Numbered from the stretch's first letter, positions 17,748 to 26,425 are shown. The stretch: DNA of 64,000 nt from Paenibacillus cremeus (GCF_007786445.1 NZ_VNJI01000030.1:22380-86379); one strand, 5' to 3'. Notes: generated from the letters alone by a model not told the origin. Program-made: numbers and translations.

Positions 17748-18560
17748 ATGAATTTACAAACGACTTGGATTCAGTATGGCGCAGACGATCAATTTAGCGG
17801 GTACCTGGCTAAACCCGAAGGGGACTTCGGTTCGCTGCCGGCCGTCATCGTGCTGCAAGAAATTTGGGGTGTGGACGCGCATATTCGGAGTGTGACGGAA
17901 CGGTTTGCTGCAGCAGGGTACGTCGCCTTTGCACCCGATTTGTACTCGATCAATGGGAAGCATCCGGAACCCCTTTCACCCGAGAGCATTACACGGTTTA
18001 AGCTGTTCAGGGATTCGCTGCCCCCCGAGGTGTGGATGAATGAAGAAGCACGTGCGCAGGCATTAGCCGAACTGCAGGAGGAAGAACGGAACGGCTTAAT
18101 GGACACCCAGAAGCTGATGTTCCAACGAGATATGAAAGGGTATTTGCAAAAAATTACGGAAGCAGCGACGTTTTTGCGTGAACAAGAGCCGACCTCGCGT
18201 GGGAGAAGGGTTGCATCGGTTGGTTTTTGCCTGGGAGGCGGCTTGTCGGCGCAGCTGGCTTGCCATGATCCGGAGCTGGCTGGAGCGGTTATTTTCTATG
18301 GTAGTGCGCCCGGGGCGGAACAACTCCAAACGATCGCTTGTCCAATCATCGGCTTCTATGGCGGCAAGGATGCACGAATCACGGATGCGGTACCTGCATT
18401 TAGCGAAGCCATGAGTGCGGCGGGAAAAAGCTTCGTCCCGCATGTGTATCCCGAAGCACCGCATGCGTTCTTCAACGACACTCGAGCAAGCTATCGCGTG
18501 GATGCCGCTCGGGATGCGTTTGCCCGCACTCTTGCCTTCCTCAACGAACAGTTAGCTTGA
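17748..18560 (+). CDS. Dienelactone hydrolase family protein
   Basis: A 270-aa cytoplasmic alpha/beta hydrolase. ATG 17748 is preferred (TAGGAGTG 6 nt upstream) over an in-frame ATG at 17676. The nucleophile elbow is GFCLGGG, with Cys as nucleophile as in dienelactone hydrolases. The acid residue is in GGKDARIT and the histidine in PEAPHAFFND. The oxyanion region near residue 40 reads VIVLQEIWGVD. The substrate is unknown; family members hydrolyse small esters and lactones. It is monocistronic, bounded by terminators at 17626 and 18592. Confidence 0.88.
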   Translation: MNLQTTWIQYGADDQFSGYLAKPEGDFGSLPAVIVLQEIWGVDAHIRSVTERFAAAGYVAFAPDLYSINGKHPEPLSPESITRFKLFRDSLPPEVWMNEEARAQALAELQEEERNGLMDTQKLMFQRDMKGYLQKITEAATFLREQEPTSRGRRVASVGFCLGGGLSAQLACHDPELAGAVIFYGSAPGAEQLQTIACPIIGFYGGKDARITDAVPAFSEAMSAAGKSFVPHVYPEAPHAFFNDTRASYRVDAARDAFARTLAFLNEQLA

Positions 18561-18591
18561 GCATAAACAATGGGATAGTAGCATGATCATG

Positions 18592-18618
18592 AGGCTGCCG
18601 ATGGAATGGTGGCCTTTT
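18592..18618 (+). terminator. Intrinsic terminator
   Basis: An 8-bp stem AGGCTGCC / GGTGGCCT (two G-U pairs) with a short loop and a TTTT tail lies 32 nt after the hydrolase stop. Confidence 0.6.
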
Positions 18619-18694
18619 CTGCCTCATTTCGACAGTATTTTTGAGTTCAATGGAGTAATCTTAAATAAATTCCAAACGTTACGGGAGGTCATCT

Positions 18695-19945
18695 ATGGAC
18701 ATCATGGAGCAGCTGCTAAATCATATTCCACTACCTAGAATGGTGGAGGTCAAACAAACATTTCATGCACCGGAGATTGCCGACGTACCGGCGGCGGTAC
18801 GGGAAGCCCTCGCCCAAGCGGACGTATTAAACCGAATTGCTGCAGGCGATCGAGTGGCCGTTGCCGTCGGGAGCCGTGGGGTCGCGGACATTGCCCTGAT
18901 CACACGTGAAGTTGTCCGAGCTGTAAAAATGGCGGGGGGCCAGCCATTCATCCTTCCAGCGATGGGCAGTCACGGAGGGGCTACCGCTGAAGGGCAGCTG
19001 GAGGTGCTGGAGCAGCTCGGAGTAACCTCCGCAACGGTTGAGGCACCCATTCATGCGGAGATGGATGTGATTGAAGTGGGAAGGCTGCCCAACGGCCTTC
19101 CGGTCTATACGTCACGCCTTGCCCTCGAAGCGGATAAGGTGATTGTGATTAACCGAGTAAAGCCTCACACTGCCTTCCGCGGGCCAGTCGAAAGCGGACT
19201 GACGAAAATGATCACGATCGGCTTAGGAAAACAAAAAGGGGCGGACTCCGCCCATGCCTACAGCTTTAAATATATGGCCGAGCACATTGTAGAGATGGCC
19301 AAGGTAGTGCTGTCCAAGGTTCCGGTCATCTTCGGTCTGGCAACGATCGAGAATGCGTATGATCGGCCGGCCCGCATTGTCGCGGTTCCATCCGAGCGCT
19401 TAGCGGTGGAAGAGCCTAAGCTTCTTCTCGAAGCGAAGCGGCTGATGCCCTCCATTTTGTTTGATCCCATCGATGTCCTTGTAGTCGACGAGATCGGCAA
19501 AAATATATCGGGCGACGGCATGGATCCGAATATTACCGGCCGCTATGGAACCCCCTATGCCAGCGGTGGTCCCGCCGTAACGCGGATCGCCGTTCTCGGT
19601 CTAACGGAGCAAACGCATGGCAACGCGAACGGTATTGGACTGGCCGATATCACCACAAGCCGGGCCATCAAGCAGATGGATGCGGCGAAAGGCTACGTCA
19701 ACGCTTTGACCAGCACGGTGCTCGAGATGGTCAAAATCCCGCTTGTTCTGGATACCGATGAAGGGGCAATAAGGGCGGCTATCAAAACCTGTAACTGCAT
19801 GGACATGAATCATGTCCGCTTGGTTCGAATCAAGAACACGCTGGATTTAAAGCATATATGGATCTCCGAAAGCTTGCTTCCGGAAGCGCTTGAAAAGCCG
19901 AATGTCGAGGTGCTTGGGCAGCCAGTGGCGATGAAATTTTTTTAA
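18695..19945 (+). CDS. LarA-like (lactate racemase domain) protein
   Basis: A 416-aa protein with a LarA N-terminal (DUF2088) domain. Conserved segments are VAVAVGSRGV, PAMGSHGGATAEGQ, INRVKPHTAFRG and SGLTKMITIGLGKQKGA, which hold the His and Lys residues used in LarA for the nickel pincer cofactor. True LarA needs LarB, LarC and LarE to make the cofactor; none is encoded in this window. The protein may therefore be a divergent hydroxyacid racemase/epimerase or have another activity. The start is preceded by GGGAGG, and a terminator follows at 20024. Confidence 0.75.
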   Translation: MDIMEQLLNHIPLPRMVEVKQTFHAPEIADVPAAVREALAQADVLNRIAAGDRVAVAVGSRGVADIALITREVVRAVKMAGGQPFILPAMGSHGGATAEGQLEVLEQLGVTSATVEAPIHAEMDVIEVGRLPNGLPVYTSRLALEADKVIVINRVKPHTAFRGPVESGLTKMITIGLGKQKGADSAHAYSFKYMAEHIVEMAKVVLSKVPVIFGLATIENAYDRPARIVAVPSERLAVEEPKLLLEAKRLMPSILFDPIDVLVVDEIGKNISGDGMDPNITGRYGTPYASGGPAVTRIAVLGLTEQTHGNANGIGLADITTSRAIKQMDAAKGYVNALTSTVLEMVKIPLVLDTDEGAIRAAIKTCNCMDMNHVRLVRIKNTLDLKHIWISESLLPEALEKPNVEVLGQPVAMKFF

Positions 19946-20023
19946 AGAGGAGCAGCAGGATGAGCGGAATAACCCTTAAGTAAATTAGAAGAGGCTTCGC
20001 CGCTGCTTGGTATGTCGTTGACT

Positions 20024-20054
20024 AAACTTGCCCAGTGATCAGGCAAGTTTTTTT
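20024..20054 (+). terminator. Intrinsic terminator
   Basis: A perfect 9-bp stem AAACTTGCC / GGCAAGTTT with a 9-nt loop runs into a seven-T tract. It ends the LarA-like transcript. Confidence 0.9.
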
Positions 20055-20155
20055 GTTTTGGAATATCCGAGTATAATTAAAAGGGAAAATGAACCCCGAT
20101 GTCAAAAAAGAACCTGATGCAGTGAAATCGAAAAAGTCGCTTGGAGGGAACGGTG

Positions 20156-20878
20156 TTGAAGGCTGCTTTTATCTCGGATATCCATGGGAATGCGGTGGCG
20201 CTTGAAGCGGTGTTAGCGGATATCGCTAAGAAAGACGTGAGTAGGGTATATGTGCTTGGAGACCTCATCTTCAGGGGGCCGGAGCCTAAGAGAGCTCTGG
20301 ATCTGGTGCGCTCGCTGCAAACTGAAGTGATTAAAGGAAATGCGGACGAATGGGTTGTTCGCGGAGTTCGTCAAGGCGAGGTTCCAGAGCAGGCGCTGGA
20401 GCTGATGAATCAGGAGCGCAATTGGACCGTGGCTCAGTTAGATGAAGCTGACCTGCATTATTTGGGCGGTTTGCCAACCGAATTACATATCCAGCTGGGG
20501 GCTGTGTTCATCCACGCGTTTCATGCTACCCCTTTCAGCTTATTTGAAATCGTTCCGCCGGACACGGAGGACACGGTGCTGGAAGAGAAGCTCATGTCCG
20601 CGGCGGAGGCCGACATCTATGTGTATGCCCACATTCACAGGCCATATATTCGGTACATAGGTGGAAAAACGCTGATCAACCTCGGCAGTGTAGGGCTTCC
20701 TTTTGACGGCATGCCAAAAGCATCCTACGCTATAGTAGAGGTATCGGAAGGAAATGTGAGCACGTCGATCGAGCGGGTCTCCTTTTCTAACGAGAAGGTC
20801 ATTGAATTGTATGAGCAGGTGCAATATCCGAATTCGGCCATGATGGCTGGCATCATCCAAAGAGGAAGTATCAAGTAA
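20156..20878 (+). CDS. YfcE/MJ0936-type metallophosphoesterase
   Basis: A ~240-aa calcineurin-like phosphoesterase. The dinuclear metal-site motifs are SDIHGN near the N terminus, GDLIFRGPEP, KGNADEW and YAHIHRPYIR. The start is taken as TTG 20156 (GGAGGG 7 nt upstream); GTG 20153 is an equally possible start. It acts in the cytoplasm as a phosphodiesterase or phosphatase of unknown substrate. The downstream deacetylase gene begins a few bases after its stop, so the two are co-transcribed. Confidence 0.87.
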   Translation: MKAAFISDIHGNAVALEAVLADIAKKDVSRVYVLGDLIFRGPEPKRALDLVRSLQTEVIKGNADEWVVRGVRQGEVPEQALELMNQERNWTVAQLDEADLHYLGGLPTELHIQLGAVFIHAFHATPFSLFEIVPPDTEDTVLEEKLMSAAEADIYVYAHIHRPYIRYIGGKTLINLGSVGLPFDGMPKASYAIVEVSEGNVSTSIERVSFSNEKVIELYEQVQYPNSAMMAGIIQRGSIK

Positions 20879-20900
20879 CTTGAAGAGGAGTGTGATTCCC

Positions 20901-21701
20901 ATGCCCAAAATCATGGTGGCTTTCCCCCAGGGAAAGCATAAGGTGTTAACGATGAGCTATGATGACGGCCGAGCTGCAGACATTCGGCTGGTGGAGCTGT
21001 TTAACAAGCATGGCATTAAAGGAAGCTTCCATATTAATTCAGGCATGCTTGGCGAGGGGGATCGGATCCCGGCGGATCAAATTGCCGACCTGTATCGCGG
21101 GCACGAGGTGTCTGCGCATACGCTGACGCATCCTACGATTGCTAGGAGTCCTAAGGAGCAGCTTGTACATGAAGTATTCGAGGATCGCAAAAGACTGGAG
21201 CAAATCGTCGGGTATACGGTAAGAGGACTTTCCTATCCGAACGGTTCGTTTAATCAGCAAATCAAAGCGATGCTGCCTTATCTGGGGATCGAGTATGCCC
21301 GATCGGTACAAAGCACCGGACAATTTGGCATGCCTGACGATTGGATGGAGTGGAAACCTACTTGCCATCACAAGGCCAACTTGATGAGCCTCGCAGAAAG
21401 CTTTGTAGCCCTGCATAAAACGCAGTATCTCTATATGATGTACGTATGGGGACACAGCTATGAGTTTGATCTCGATCACAACTGGGATTTAATCGAGGGC
21501 TTCTGTGAATACATGGGCGGCAGACAGGATATTTGGTATGCAACCAACATGGAAATCGTAGACTATATGAGTGCCTTTCAAAATTTGAAGTTCTCAGCCT
21601 CCAGTGATTTTGTATGGAATCCTTCGGCGGCATCGGTCTGGTTGAATGTAGATAATCAGATGGTGGAGGTCAAAGGCGGGAGCCAAATTCACTTGACGTA
21701 A
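20901..21701 (+). CDS. Polysaccharide deacetylase family protein
   Basis: A 266-aa NodB-homology (CE4-like) protein. Motif 1 is TMSYDDGRAAD (catalytic Asp pair), motif 2 is HEVSAHTLTHP (zinc ligands), and LSYPNGSFN corresponds to motif 3. No signal peptide is visible, so a cytoplasmic role on a small N-acetylated substrate is possible. ATG 20901 follows GAGGAG at 9-10 nt. It is coupled to the phosphoesterase upstream. Confidence 0.88.
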   Translation: MPKIMVAFPQGKHKVLTMSYDDGRAADIRLVELFNKHGIKGSFHINSGMLGEGDRIPADQIADLYRGHEVSAHTLTHPTIARSPKEQLVHEVFEDRKRLEQIVGYTVRGLSYPNGSFNQQIKAMLPYLGIEYARSVQSTGQFGMPDDWMEWKPTCHHKANLMSLAESFVALHKTQYLYMMYVWGHSYEFDLDHNWDLIEGFCEYMGGRQDIWYATNMEIVDYMSAFQNLKFSASSDFVWNPSAASVWLNVDNQMVEVKGGSQIHLT

Positions 21702-21794
21702 AGAGCGTTCGCCGCGGTCGTTCTGGGTTCTGATCTGCCCGATTTCCTTCAACTCAAGAGTGTGTCCAAAAAATGATCAAAAAATGAATATTTT

Positions 21795-21825
21795 TTGAAC
21801 GCAAACGCTTTATTTGTGTTATAAT
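21795..21825 (+). promoter_or_regulatory. Promoter of small membrane protein copy 2
   Basis: TTGAAC (21795-21800) and a perfect TATAAT (21820-21825) with a long 19-nt spacer lie 50 nt before the small gene. The spacer contains AAACGCTTT, a partial cre core, so catabolite control is conceivable. Confidence 0.5.
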
Positions 21826-21874
21826 GAATTTATATCACAGAAAGTTCATTAATTCTTGAGGAAGTGAAGATATC

Positions 21875-22123
21875 GTGACAACTAAGACGACAGCAATTCA
21901 AACCGAACGAGAAGGAAAGTCGCTGTTTTTAGCGATGAAGATCGGTGCATGGGCGGCTCTTTGTATAGGCCTGGTATTGTGTCTCGTTAATGTCCATGAT
22001 TTCAGCGACAACAATGCCTCCCTCATGTCCGGGATCGGTTTCATGGTAGGCAGCGTGTTCATTTATACGATTGGTACGGCAATGAATCTCGTGCATAAGC
22101 GAAACTCCGGCTCCGAGAACTAA
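21875..22123 (+). CDS. Small two-helix membrane protein, copy 2
   Basis: An 82-aa paralog of the product at 12997. It shares GTG start, GAGGAAGTGA ribosome site, two helices and the motifs SLFLAMKIGAWAAL and GFMVGSVFIYTIGTAMNLVHKR. The loop reads DFSDNNAS. It is again followed by a terminator and then qoxA, so the whole gene-terminator-qoxABCD block is duplicated. Function is unknown. Confidence 0.75.
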   Translation: MTTKTTAIQTEREGKSLFLAMKIGAWAALCIGLVLCLVNVHDFSDNNASLMSGIGFMVGSVFIYTIGTAMNLVHKRNSGSEN

Positions 22124-22149
22124 ATAACATGCATACGGCATCATCGAAG

Positions 22150-22179
22150 GGCTGTTTCCAACTGGAAACGGCTCTTTTT
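22150..22179 (+). terminator. Intrinsic terminator between small gene and qoxA2
   Basis: GGCTGTTTCC pairs with GGAAACGGCT around a 4-nt loop, followed by TTTTT. It is the counterpart of the hairpin at 13263. Confidence 0.8.
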
Positions 22180-22275
22180 GTTTGTCGAAATGGTTAACAA
22201 CTTTTTACGGAAATAAGGCAGTCTGTTGACGCATTTGTTAACACCCCCCACAAGCAAAGATGAACATGATATATT

Positions 22276-22339
22276 TTTCACAAACGCATAGCGCACTGTG
22301 ATTTATGTCATATCCGAATGGCGGATGACAATTTAACAT
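22276..22339 (+). promoter_or_regulatory. qoxA2 promoter with Fnr-type and ResD-like boxes
   Basis: TGTGATTTATGTCATA (22297-22312) matches 9 of 10 fixed positions of TGTGA-N6-TCACA. It is centred about 41.5 nt before the start site predicted from TAACAT (22334-22339), the classic activating position. On the other strand TTTGTGAAA (22276-22284) matches 8 of 9 bases of the ResD consensus TTTGTGAAT. The first qoxA copy has no such box directly upstream. Confidence 0.5.
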
Positions 22340-22362
22340 AGTGAACTTGGGAGATGAATTAT

Positions 22363-23400
22363 ATGAATATTGCGAAGATCATGCAAAGGCTCACCGCATT
22401 CGGCATGCTGGCGGGAATCTCCGTGCTCGCCTCCGGATGCGAATCGATGATCGTGTTCGATCCGAAAGGACCGATCGGCGCTCAGCAGCGCGATCTGATC
22501 TATTTTACGATGCTGCTCTGCCTCATTGTCTTGGTTCCCGTACTGCTGCTGACGGCATGGATTGTGTGGCGTTACCGCGACAAGAAGGACAATAAGGCGT
22601 CTTATCAGCCCAAATGGGCGCACAGCACGAAGCTGGAGCTGATTTGGTGGGGGATTCCGATCGTCATTATTCTGATTCTGGCGGGGGCAACGGCGCGCTA
22701 TACATATGCGTTGGATCCAGCCAAACCGATCGAATCCAAGGTCAAGCCGATCACCATTCAGGTGACATCGCTGGACTGGAAATGGCTGTTTCAGTATCCG
22801 GAGCTGGGCATTGCTACGGTTAACTACCTTGTCATTCCGGAAGACACGCCGATCCGCTTCGAACTGACCTCGGACGGTCCGATGAACTCCTTCTGGGTGC
22901 CACAGCTCGGCGGGATGATTTATACGATGTCCGGTATGGCGACTACGCTGTACTTGCAAGCGGATGAACCGGGCAATTATATGGGGACCGGGGCTAATTT
23001 TACAGGCCGTGATTTTGGCAAGATGGGCTTTAATACCAAGGCTGTTACTCAAGCCGACTTTGACCAATGGGTCAAGCAAGCGAAAGCCAGCGGAAAAGCA
23101 CTGACGGAAGAAGGGTATCAAAAGCTTGCGGAGCCCGGCACGACGGTGCAGCTCACCTACAATTCGATTCCGGATGGGTTGTTCGGGCGAATCGTACACG
23201 ACTATTCCATGAGCCGCGGCGCGGTGGCTGGTATTCGCCAACGAGCGCAAACGCTCAGCGAGCAGCACGCTAAAGAAGCTGGCGAGGGTCAATCGGCACC
23301 GGCTAATCAGCCGCCAAAAGAAGCTCCAAGTAATGGAGGCCATTCCGGCCACAGTATGAACATGAATATGAACATGCAAAGCGGAGCTATGAATCATTAG
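22363..23400 (+). CDS. qoxA: Cytochrome aa3 quinol oxidase subunit II, copy 2
   Basis: A ~345-aa paralog of the subunit at 13387, highly similar throughout (ESMIVFDPKGPIGAQQRDL, TSLDWKWLFQYPELG, MNSFWVPQLGGMIYTMSG). ATG 22363 aligns with the start of copy 1 and is correctly spaced from GGGAGATGA; the ATG at 22354 overlaps that site. Lipobox ASGC. It has no CuA motif. The C-terminal tail is longer and more Met/His-rich than copy 1 (GGHSGHSMNMNMNMQ). The linker before the tail is the most diverged part. Confidence 0.95.
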   Translation: MNIAKIMQRLTAFGMLAGISVLASGCESMIVFDPKGPIGAQQRDLIYFTMLLCLIVLVPVLLLTAWIVWRYRDKKDNKASYQPKWAHSTKLELIWWGIPIVIILILAGATARYTYALDPAKPIESKVKPITIQVTSLDWKWLFQYPELGIATVNYLVIPEDTPIRFELTSDGPMNSFWVPQLGGMIYTMSGMATTLYLQADEPGNYMGTGANFTGRDFGKMGFNTKAVTQADFDQWVKQAKASGKALTEEGYQKLAEPGTTVQLTYNSIPDGLFGRIVHDYSMSRGAVAGIRQRAQTLSEQHAKEAGEGQSAPANQPPKEAPSNGGHSGHSMNMNMNMQSGAMNH

Positions 23401-23421
23401 TAAGGAGAGGAGGGTGACTCC

Positions 23422-25392
23422 ATGTTAGATCAAATTAAAGACTTTGCCTCGTGGTTTTTCGTTACCGGCGATCCGCTCATCTACGGCGCGGACATCGCCA
23501 TCGGTTTGACAACCGTCGCCATCATTTTCGTTGTAACGTATTTCAAAAAGTGGAGCTGGCTCTGGCGCGAATGGCTGACCTCGGTCGACCATAAACGCGT
23601 CGGGATTATGTATATCATCGCTTCACTGCTCATGCTGTTCCGGGGAGGCGTCGATGCGCTGCTGATGCGGACGCAGCTGGCGTTTCCGGATATGAAATTT
23701 CTATCGCCGGAGCACTATAACCAGGTATTCACGACGCATGGCGTGATCATGATTTTGTTTATGGCGATGCCGCTCATGTTCGGATTATTCAACATTGCCG
23801 TGCCGCTGCAGATCGGCGCGCGCGACGTAGCCTTTCCGTTCCTGAACTCGCTTAGCTTCTGGCTGTTTTTCATGGGCGCAATGCTGTTTAACATGTCGTT
23901 TGTCATCGGCGGCTCTGCGGATGCCGGCTGGCTTTCGTATCCTCCGCTGTCGGAGATGACAGGAAGTCCGGGTGTAGGGCAGGATTTCTACATCTGGGGC
24001 ATTCAAATTTCAGGGATCGGCTCGCTCATGACCGGGATTAACTTTATCGTTACGATTCTCAAGATGCGTGCTCCTGGCATGACTTGGTCGAAGGTGCCAA
24101 TGTTCACCTGGTCGGTCTTGTCCAGCTGCATCACCATTATCGTTGCGTTCCCGGTACTGACCGTTACGCTGGCGCTGTTGTTCCTGGATCGTTATCTTGG
24201 GGCGCATTTCTTCACGATGGACGGCGGCGGCAACGCCATGATGTACGTCAACCTGATCTGGATGTGGGGCCATCCTGAAGTATATATTGTCGTATTGCCG
24301 GCCTTCGGGATTTACTCGGAGATCGTCTCAACGTTCTCGAAAAAGCGGCTGTTCGGCTACGCCTCTATGGTATTTGCGATGATGAGCATCAGCTTGATGT
24401 CGTATTTCACATGGCTGCATCATTTCTTCACGATGGGCTCCGGGGCGAATGTCAACTTGTTCTTCGCCATTACGACCATGATCATCGCCATCCCAACGGG
24501 GGTCAAAATTTTCAACTGGCTGTTCACCATGTACCGCGGCCGCATCACGTTCAGCACACCGATGCTGTGGTCGATCGCGTTCATCCCCTGCTTTGTTGTC
24601 GGCGGGATGACAGGGGTTATGCTCTCGGTAGCGCCGGCGGACTTCCAGTTCCACAACAGCTACTTCCTGATCGCTCACTTCCACCAGGTGCTGATCGGCG
24701 GCGTCGCGTTCGGATACTTCGCAGGGTTGTACTACTGGTGGCCGAAAATGTTCGGCTTCAAGCTCAATGAAACGCTTGGCAAATGGGCGTTTTGGATTTG
24801 GAACATCGGGTTCTATGTCTGCTTCATGCCGCAGTACTTTGTCGGCTTGGACGGTATGACTCGCCGCGTGAGCACGTACAGCTGGGATACCGGCTGGTGG
24901 GGATTGAACTTCACGTCGACCATCGGCGGCTTCCTGATGGGACTCGGCTTCTTGTTCCAAGTATGGCAGATCGCGCACAGCATTAAGTTCATGGAAAAGG
25001 ATACGACAGGCGATCCATGGAACGCTCGTACGCTGGAATGGTCGATTCCATCCCCGGCGCCGCTTTACAACTTCGCCACAACACCGCAGGTCACGGATCG
25101 CGACGACTGGTGGGAGGAGAAGGAACGCATTGCGGCTGGGATGGCACCGAAACCGAAGCCGGCTTTGGAGCCGATCCATATGCCGAAAAATTCGGCGATC
25201 CCATTCATTCAATCCGTATGCTGGTTCGCGGTCGGCTTCGGCTTCGTCTTCCACTGGCTGTGGATTGCGATTCCTGGGCTCATCGGGGTTGCTGTGACGA
25301 TGCTCGCGCATTCTTTTAACTACGATACCGATTATTATATCCCGGTGGATGAAATTCAACGCACGGAAGCTGCGGCAAGGAGGTCAGCCTAA
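23422..25392 (+). CDS. qoxB: Cytochrome aa3 quinol oxidase subunit I, copy 2
   Basis: A 656-aa heme-copper oxidase subunit I with the same metal-site motifs as copy 1 (WMWGHPEVY, WLHHFFTMG, AHFHQVLIGG). Differences from copy 1 are conservative and scattered; the most variable stretch is the C-terminal RDDWWEEKERIAAGMAPKPKP segment. The stop overlaps the qoxC2 start by one base, as in the first operon. Confidence 0.97.
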   Translation: MLDQIKDFASWFFVTGDPLIYGADIAIGLTTVAIIFVVTYFKKWSWLWREWLTSVDHKRVGIMYIIASLLMLFRGGVDALLMRTQLAFPDMKFLSPEHYNQVFTTHGVIMILFMAMPLMFGLFNIAVPLQIGARDVAFPFLNSLSFWLFFMGAMLFNMSFVIGGSADAGWLSYPPLSEMTGSPGVGQDFYIWGIQISGIGSLMTGINFIVTILKMRAPGMTWSKVPMFTWSVLSSCITIIVAFPVLTVTLALLFLDRYLGAHFFTMDGGGNAMMYVNLIWMWGHPEVYIVVLPAFGIYSEIVSTFSKKRLFGYASMVFAMMSISLMSYFTWLHHFFTMGSGANVNLFFAITTMIIAIPTGVKIFNWLFTMYRGRITFSTPMLWSIAFIPCFVVGGMTGVMLSVAPADFQFHNSYFLIAHFHQVLIGGVAFGYFAGLYYWWPKMFGFKLNETLGKWAFWIWNIGFYVCFMPQYFVGLDGMTRRVSTYSWDTGWWGLNFTSTIGGFLMGLGFLFQVWQIAHSIKFMEKDTTGDPWNARTLEWSIPSPAPLYNFATTPQVTDRDDWWEEKERIAAGMAPKPKPALEPIHMPKNSAIPFIQSVCWFAVGFGFVFHWLWIAIPGLIGVAVTMLAHSFNYDTDYYIPVDEIQRTEAAARRSA

Positions 25393-26018
25393 TGGCACAT
25401 ACAGCTCACGTATCCCATTCGACGGCTCATGCTCATGAGGCTGGCCACGATGGTCATCATGACCAGGAGGAGCTTCGTAAATTCGGATTTTGGATTTTCC
25501 TGATTACCGACTGTATCTTATTCTCGGCGCTGTTCGCGACCTATATCGTTCTTAGAGGCAATACAGCTGCGGGGCCGGGGGCGAAGGAACTGTTCGAAAT
25601 GCCCGGCGTCATTGCGGAGACGTTCATCCTGCTGACCAGCAGCTTTACCAGCGGACTCGCGGTCCTCGCCATGAACGCCGGCAACCGCAAAGGTCTGATC
25701 GGCTGGCTGGCCGTAACCGTACTGCTGGGCGCCTGCTTTATCGGACTCGAGGTCACCGAGTTCGCCAAGCTGGTGGAAGAAGGGCATACGATCTCTTCCA
25801 GCGCATTTCTTTCCGCCTTCTTCACCCTTGTAGGCACGCACGGGCTTCACGTTTCGCTTGGCTTGTGCTGGATCACAGCGCTGATCATTCAGCTGGCGCG
25901 GCACGGGATCACGCCGGTTACCATGCGGAAGGTGCACATTACAAGCCTGTACTGGCACTTTCTCGACGCGGTGTGGATCTTCGTATTCACGATCGTCTAC
26001 TTGATGGGGGTGATGTGA
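25392..26018 (+). CDS. qoxC: Cytochrome aa3 quinol oxidase subunit III, copy 2
   Basis: A 208-aa subunit III, five helices, close to the protein at 16389. The N terminus is again His-rich (STAHAHEAGHDGHHD). It sits between qoxB2 (1-nt overlap) and qoxD2 (1-nt gap). Confidence 0.95.
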   Translation: MAHTAHVSHSTAHAHEAGHDGHHDQEELRKFGFWIFLITDCILFSALFATYIVLRGNTAAGPGAKELFEMPGVIAETFILLTSSFTSGLAVLAMNAGNRKGLIGWLAVTVLLGACFIGLEVTEFAKLVEEGHTISSSAFLSAFFTLVGTHGLHVSLGLCWITALIIQLARHGITPVTMRKVHITSLYWHFLDAVWIFVFTIVYLMGVM

Positions 26019-26019
26019 G

Positions 26020-26355
26020 ATGGCGAAGCACGGCAGCACGCACGGCGGCCATTCCGGCCATGGCGGCCATCATGGATCGCTAAAGGAATATGTCCTTGGG
26101 TTCGCCCTCTCCATTATCCTGACGATCATCCCGCTGATGGTAGTCATGAAGGGCTGGCTGCATGGAACGGCGGCAGTGGTCGTACTTCTGGGTACGGCGG
26201 CGCTGCAATTTGCGGTACAGCTTCTCTTCTTCATGCATCTGCGTGAGGAAAAGGGACCACGCTACAACCTAATGACGCTCATCCTTGGATTGATCATCGT
26301 CGTTACGGTTGTCATCGGCTCCATCTGGATCATGACGAACAATCCAATGTATTAA
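26020..26355 (+). CDS. qoxD: Cytochrome aa3 quinol oxidase subunit IV, copy 2
   Basis: A 111-aa, three-helix subunit IV with LQFAVQLLFFMHLREE. It starts with ATG, where copy 1 uses TTG. The N terminus is a strong His/Gly run (HGGHSGHGGHHG). It ends the second qox operon before the terminator at 26370. Confidence 0.93.
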   Translation: MAKHGSTHGGHSGHGGHHGSLKEYVLGFALSIILTIIPLMVVMKGWLHGTAAVVVLLGTAALQFAVQLLFFMHLREEKGPRYNLMTLILGLIIVVTVVIGSIWIMTNNPMY

Positions 26356-26369
26356 TAAGACCAATAAGA

Positions 26370-26402
26370 GTCGGACTCCGGATTACGGGGGTCCGGCTTT
26401 TT
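26370..26402 (+). terminator. Terminator of second qox operon
   Basis: GTCGGACTCC pairs with GGGGTCCGGC (two G-U pairs), followed by five T residues. It also separates the operon from the convergent lysR gene. Confidence 0.85.
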
Positions 26403-26425
26403 ATTATCCCCGTCCCGCAAGCAAG

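Noticed and set aside
20091..20210. Frame beginning MNPDVKKEPDAVK ahead of the YfcE-type phosphoesterase
   Set aside because: It overlaps the phosphoesterase start out of frame, ends soon after and shows no conservation signal; the phosphoesterase frame has the GGAGGG site.
22333..23397. 354-aa open frame on the minus strand opposite qoxA copy 2
   Set aside because: It lies wholly antisense to a conserved gene, has no recognisable domain and is rich in Arg, His and Asn, as expected for a mirror frame in GC-biased codons.
24328..25359. 343-aa open frame opposite qoxB copy 2
   Set aside because: Antisense to the highly conserved subunit I gene; the composition is that of a shadow frame and no ribosome site is present.
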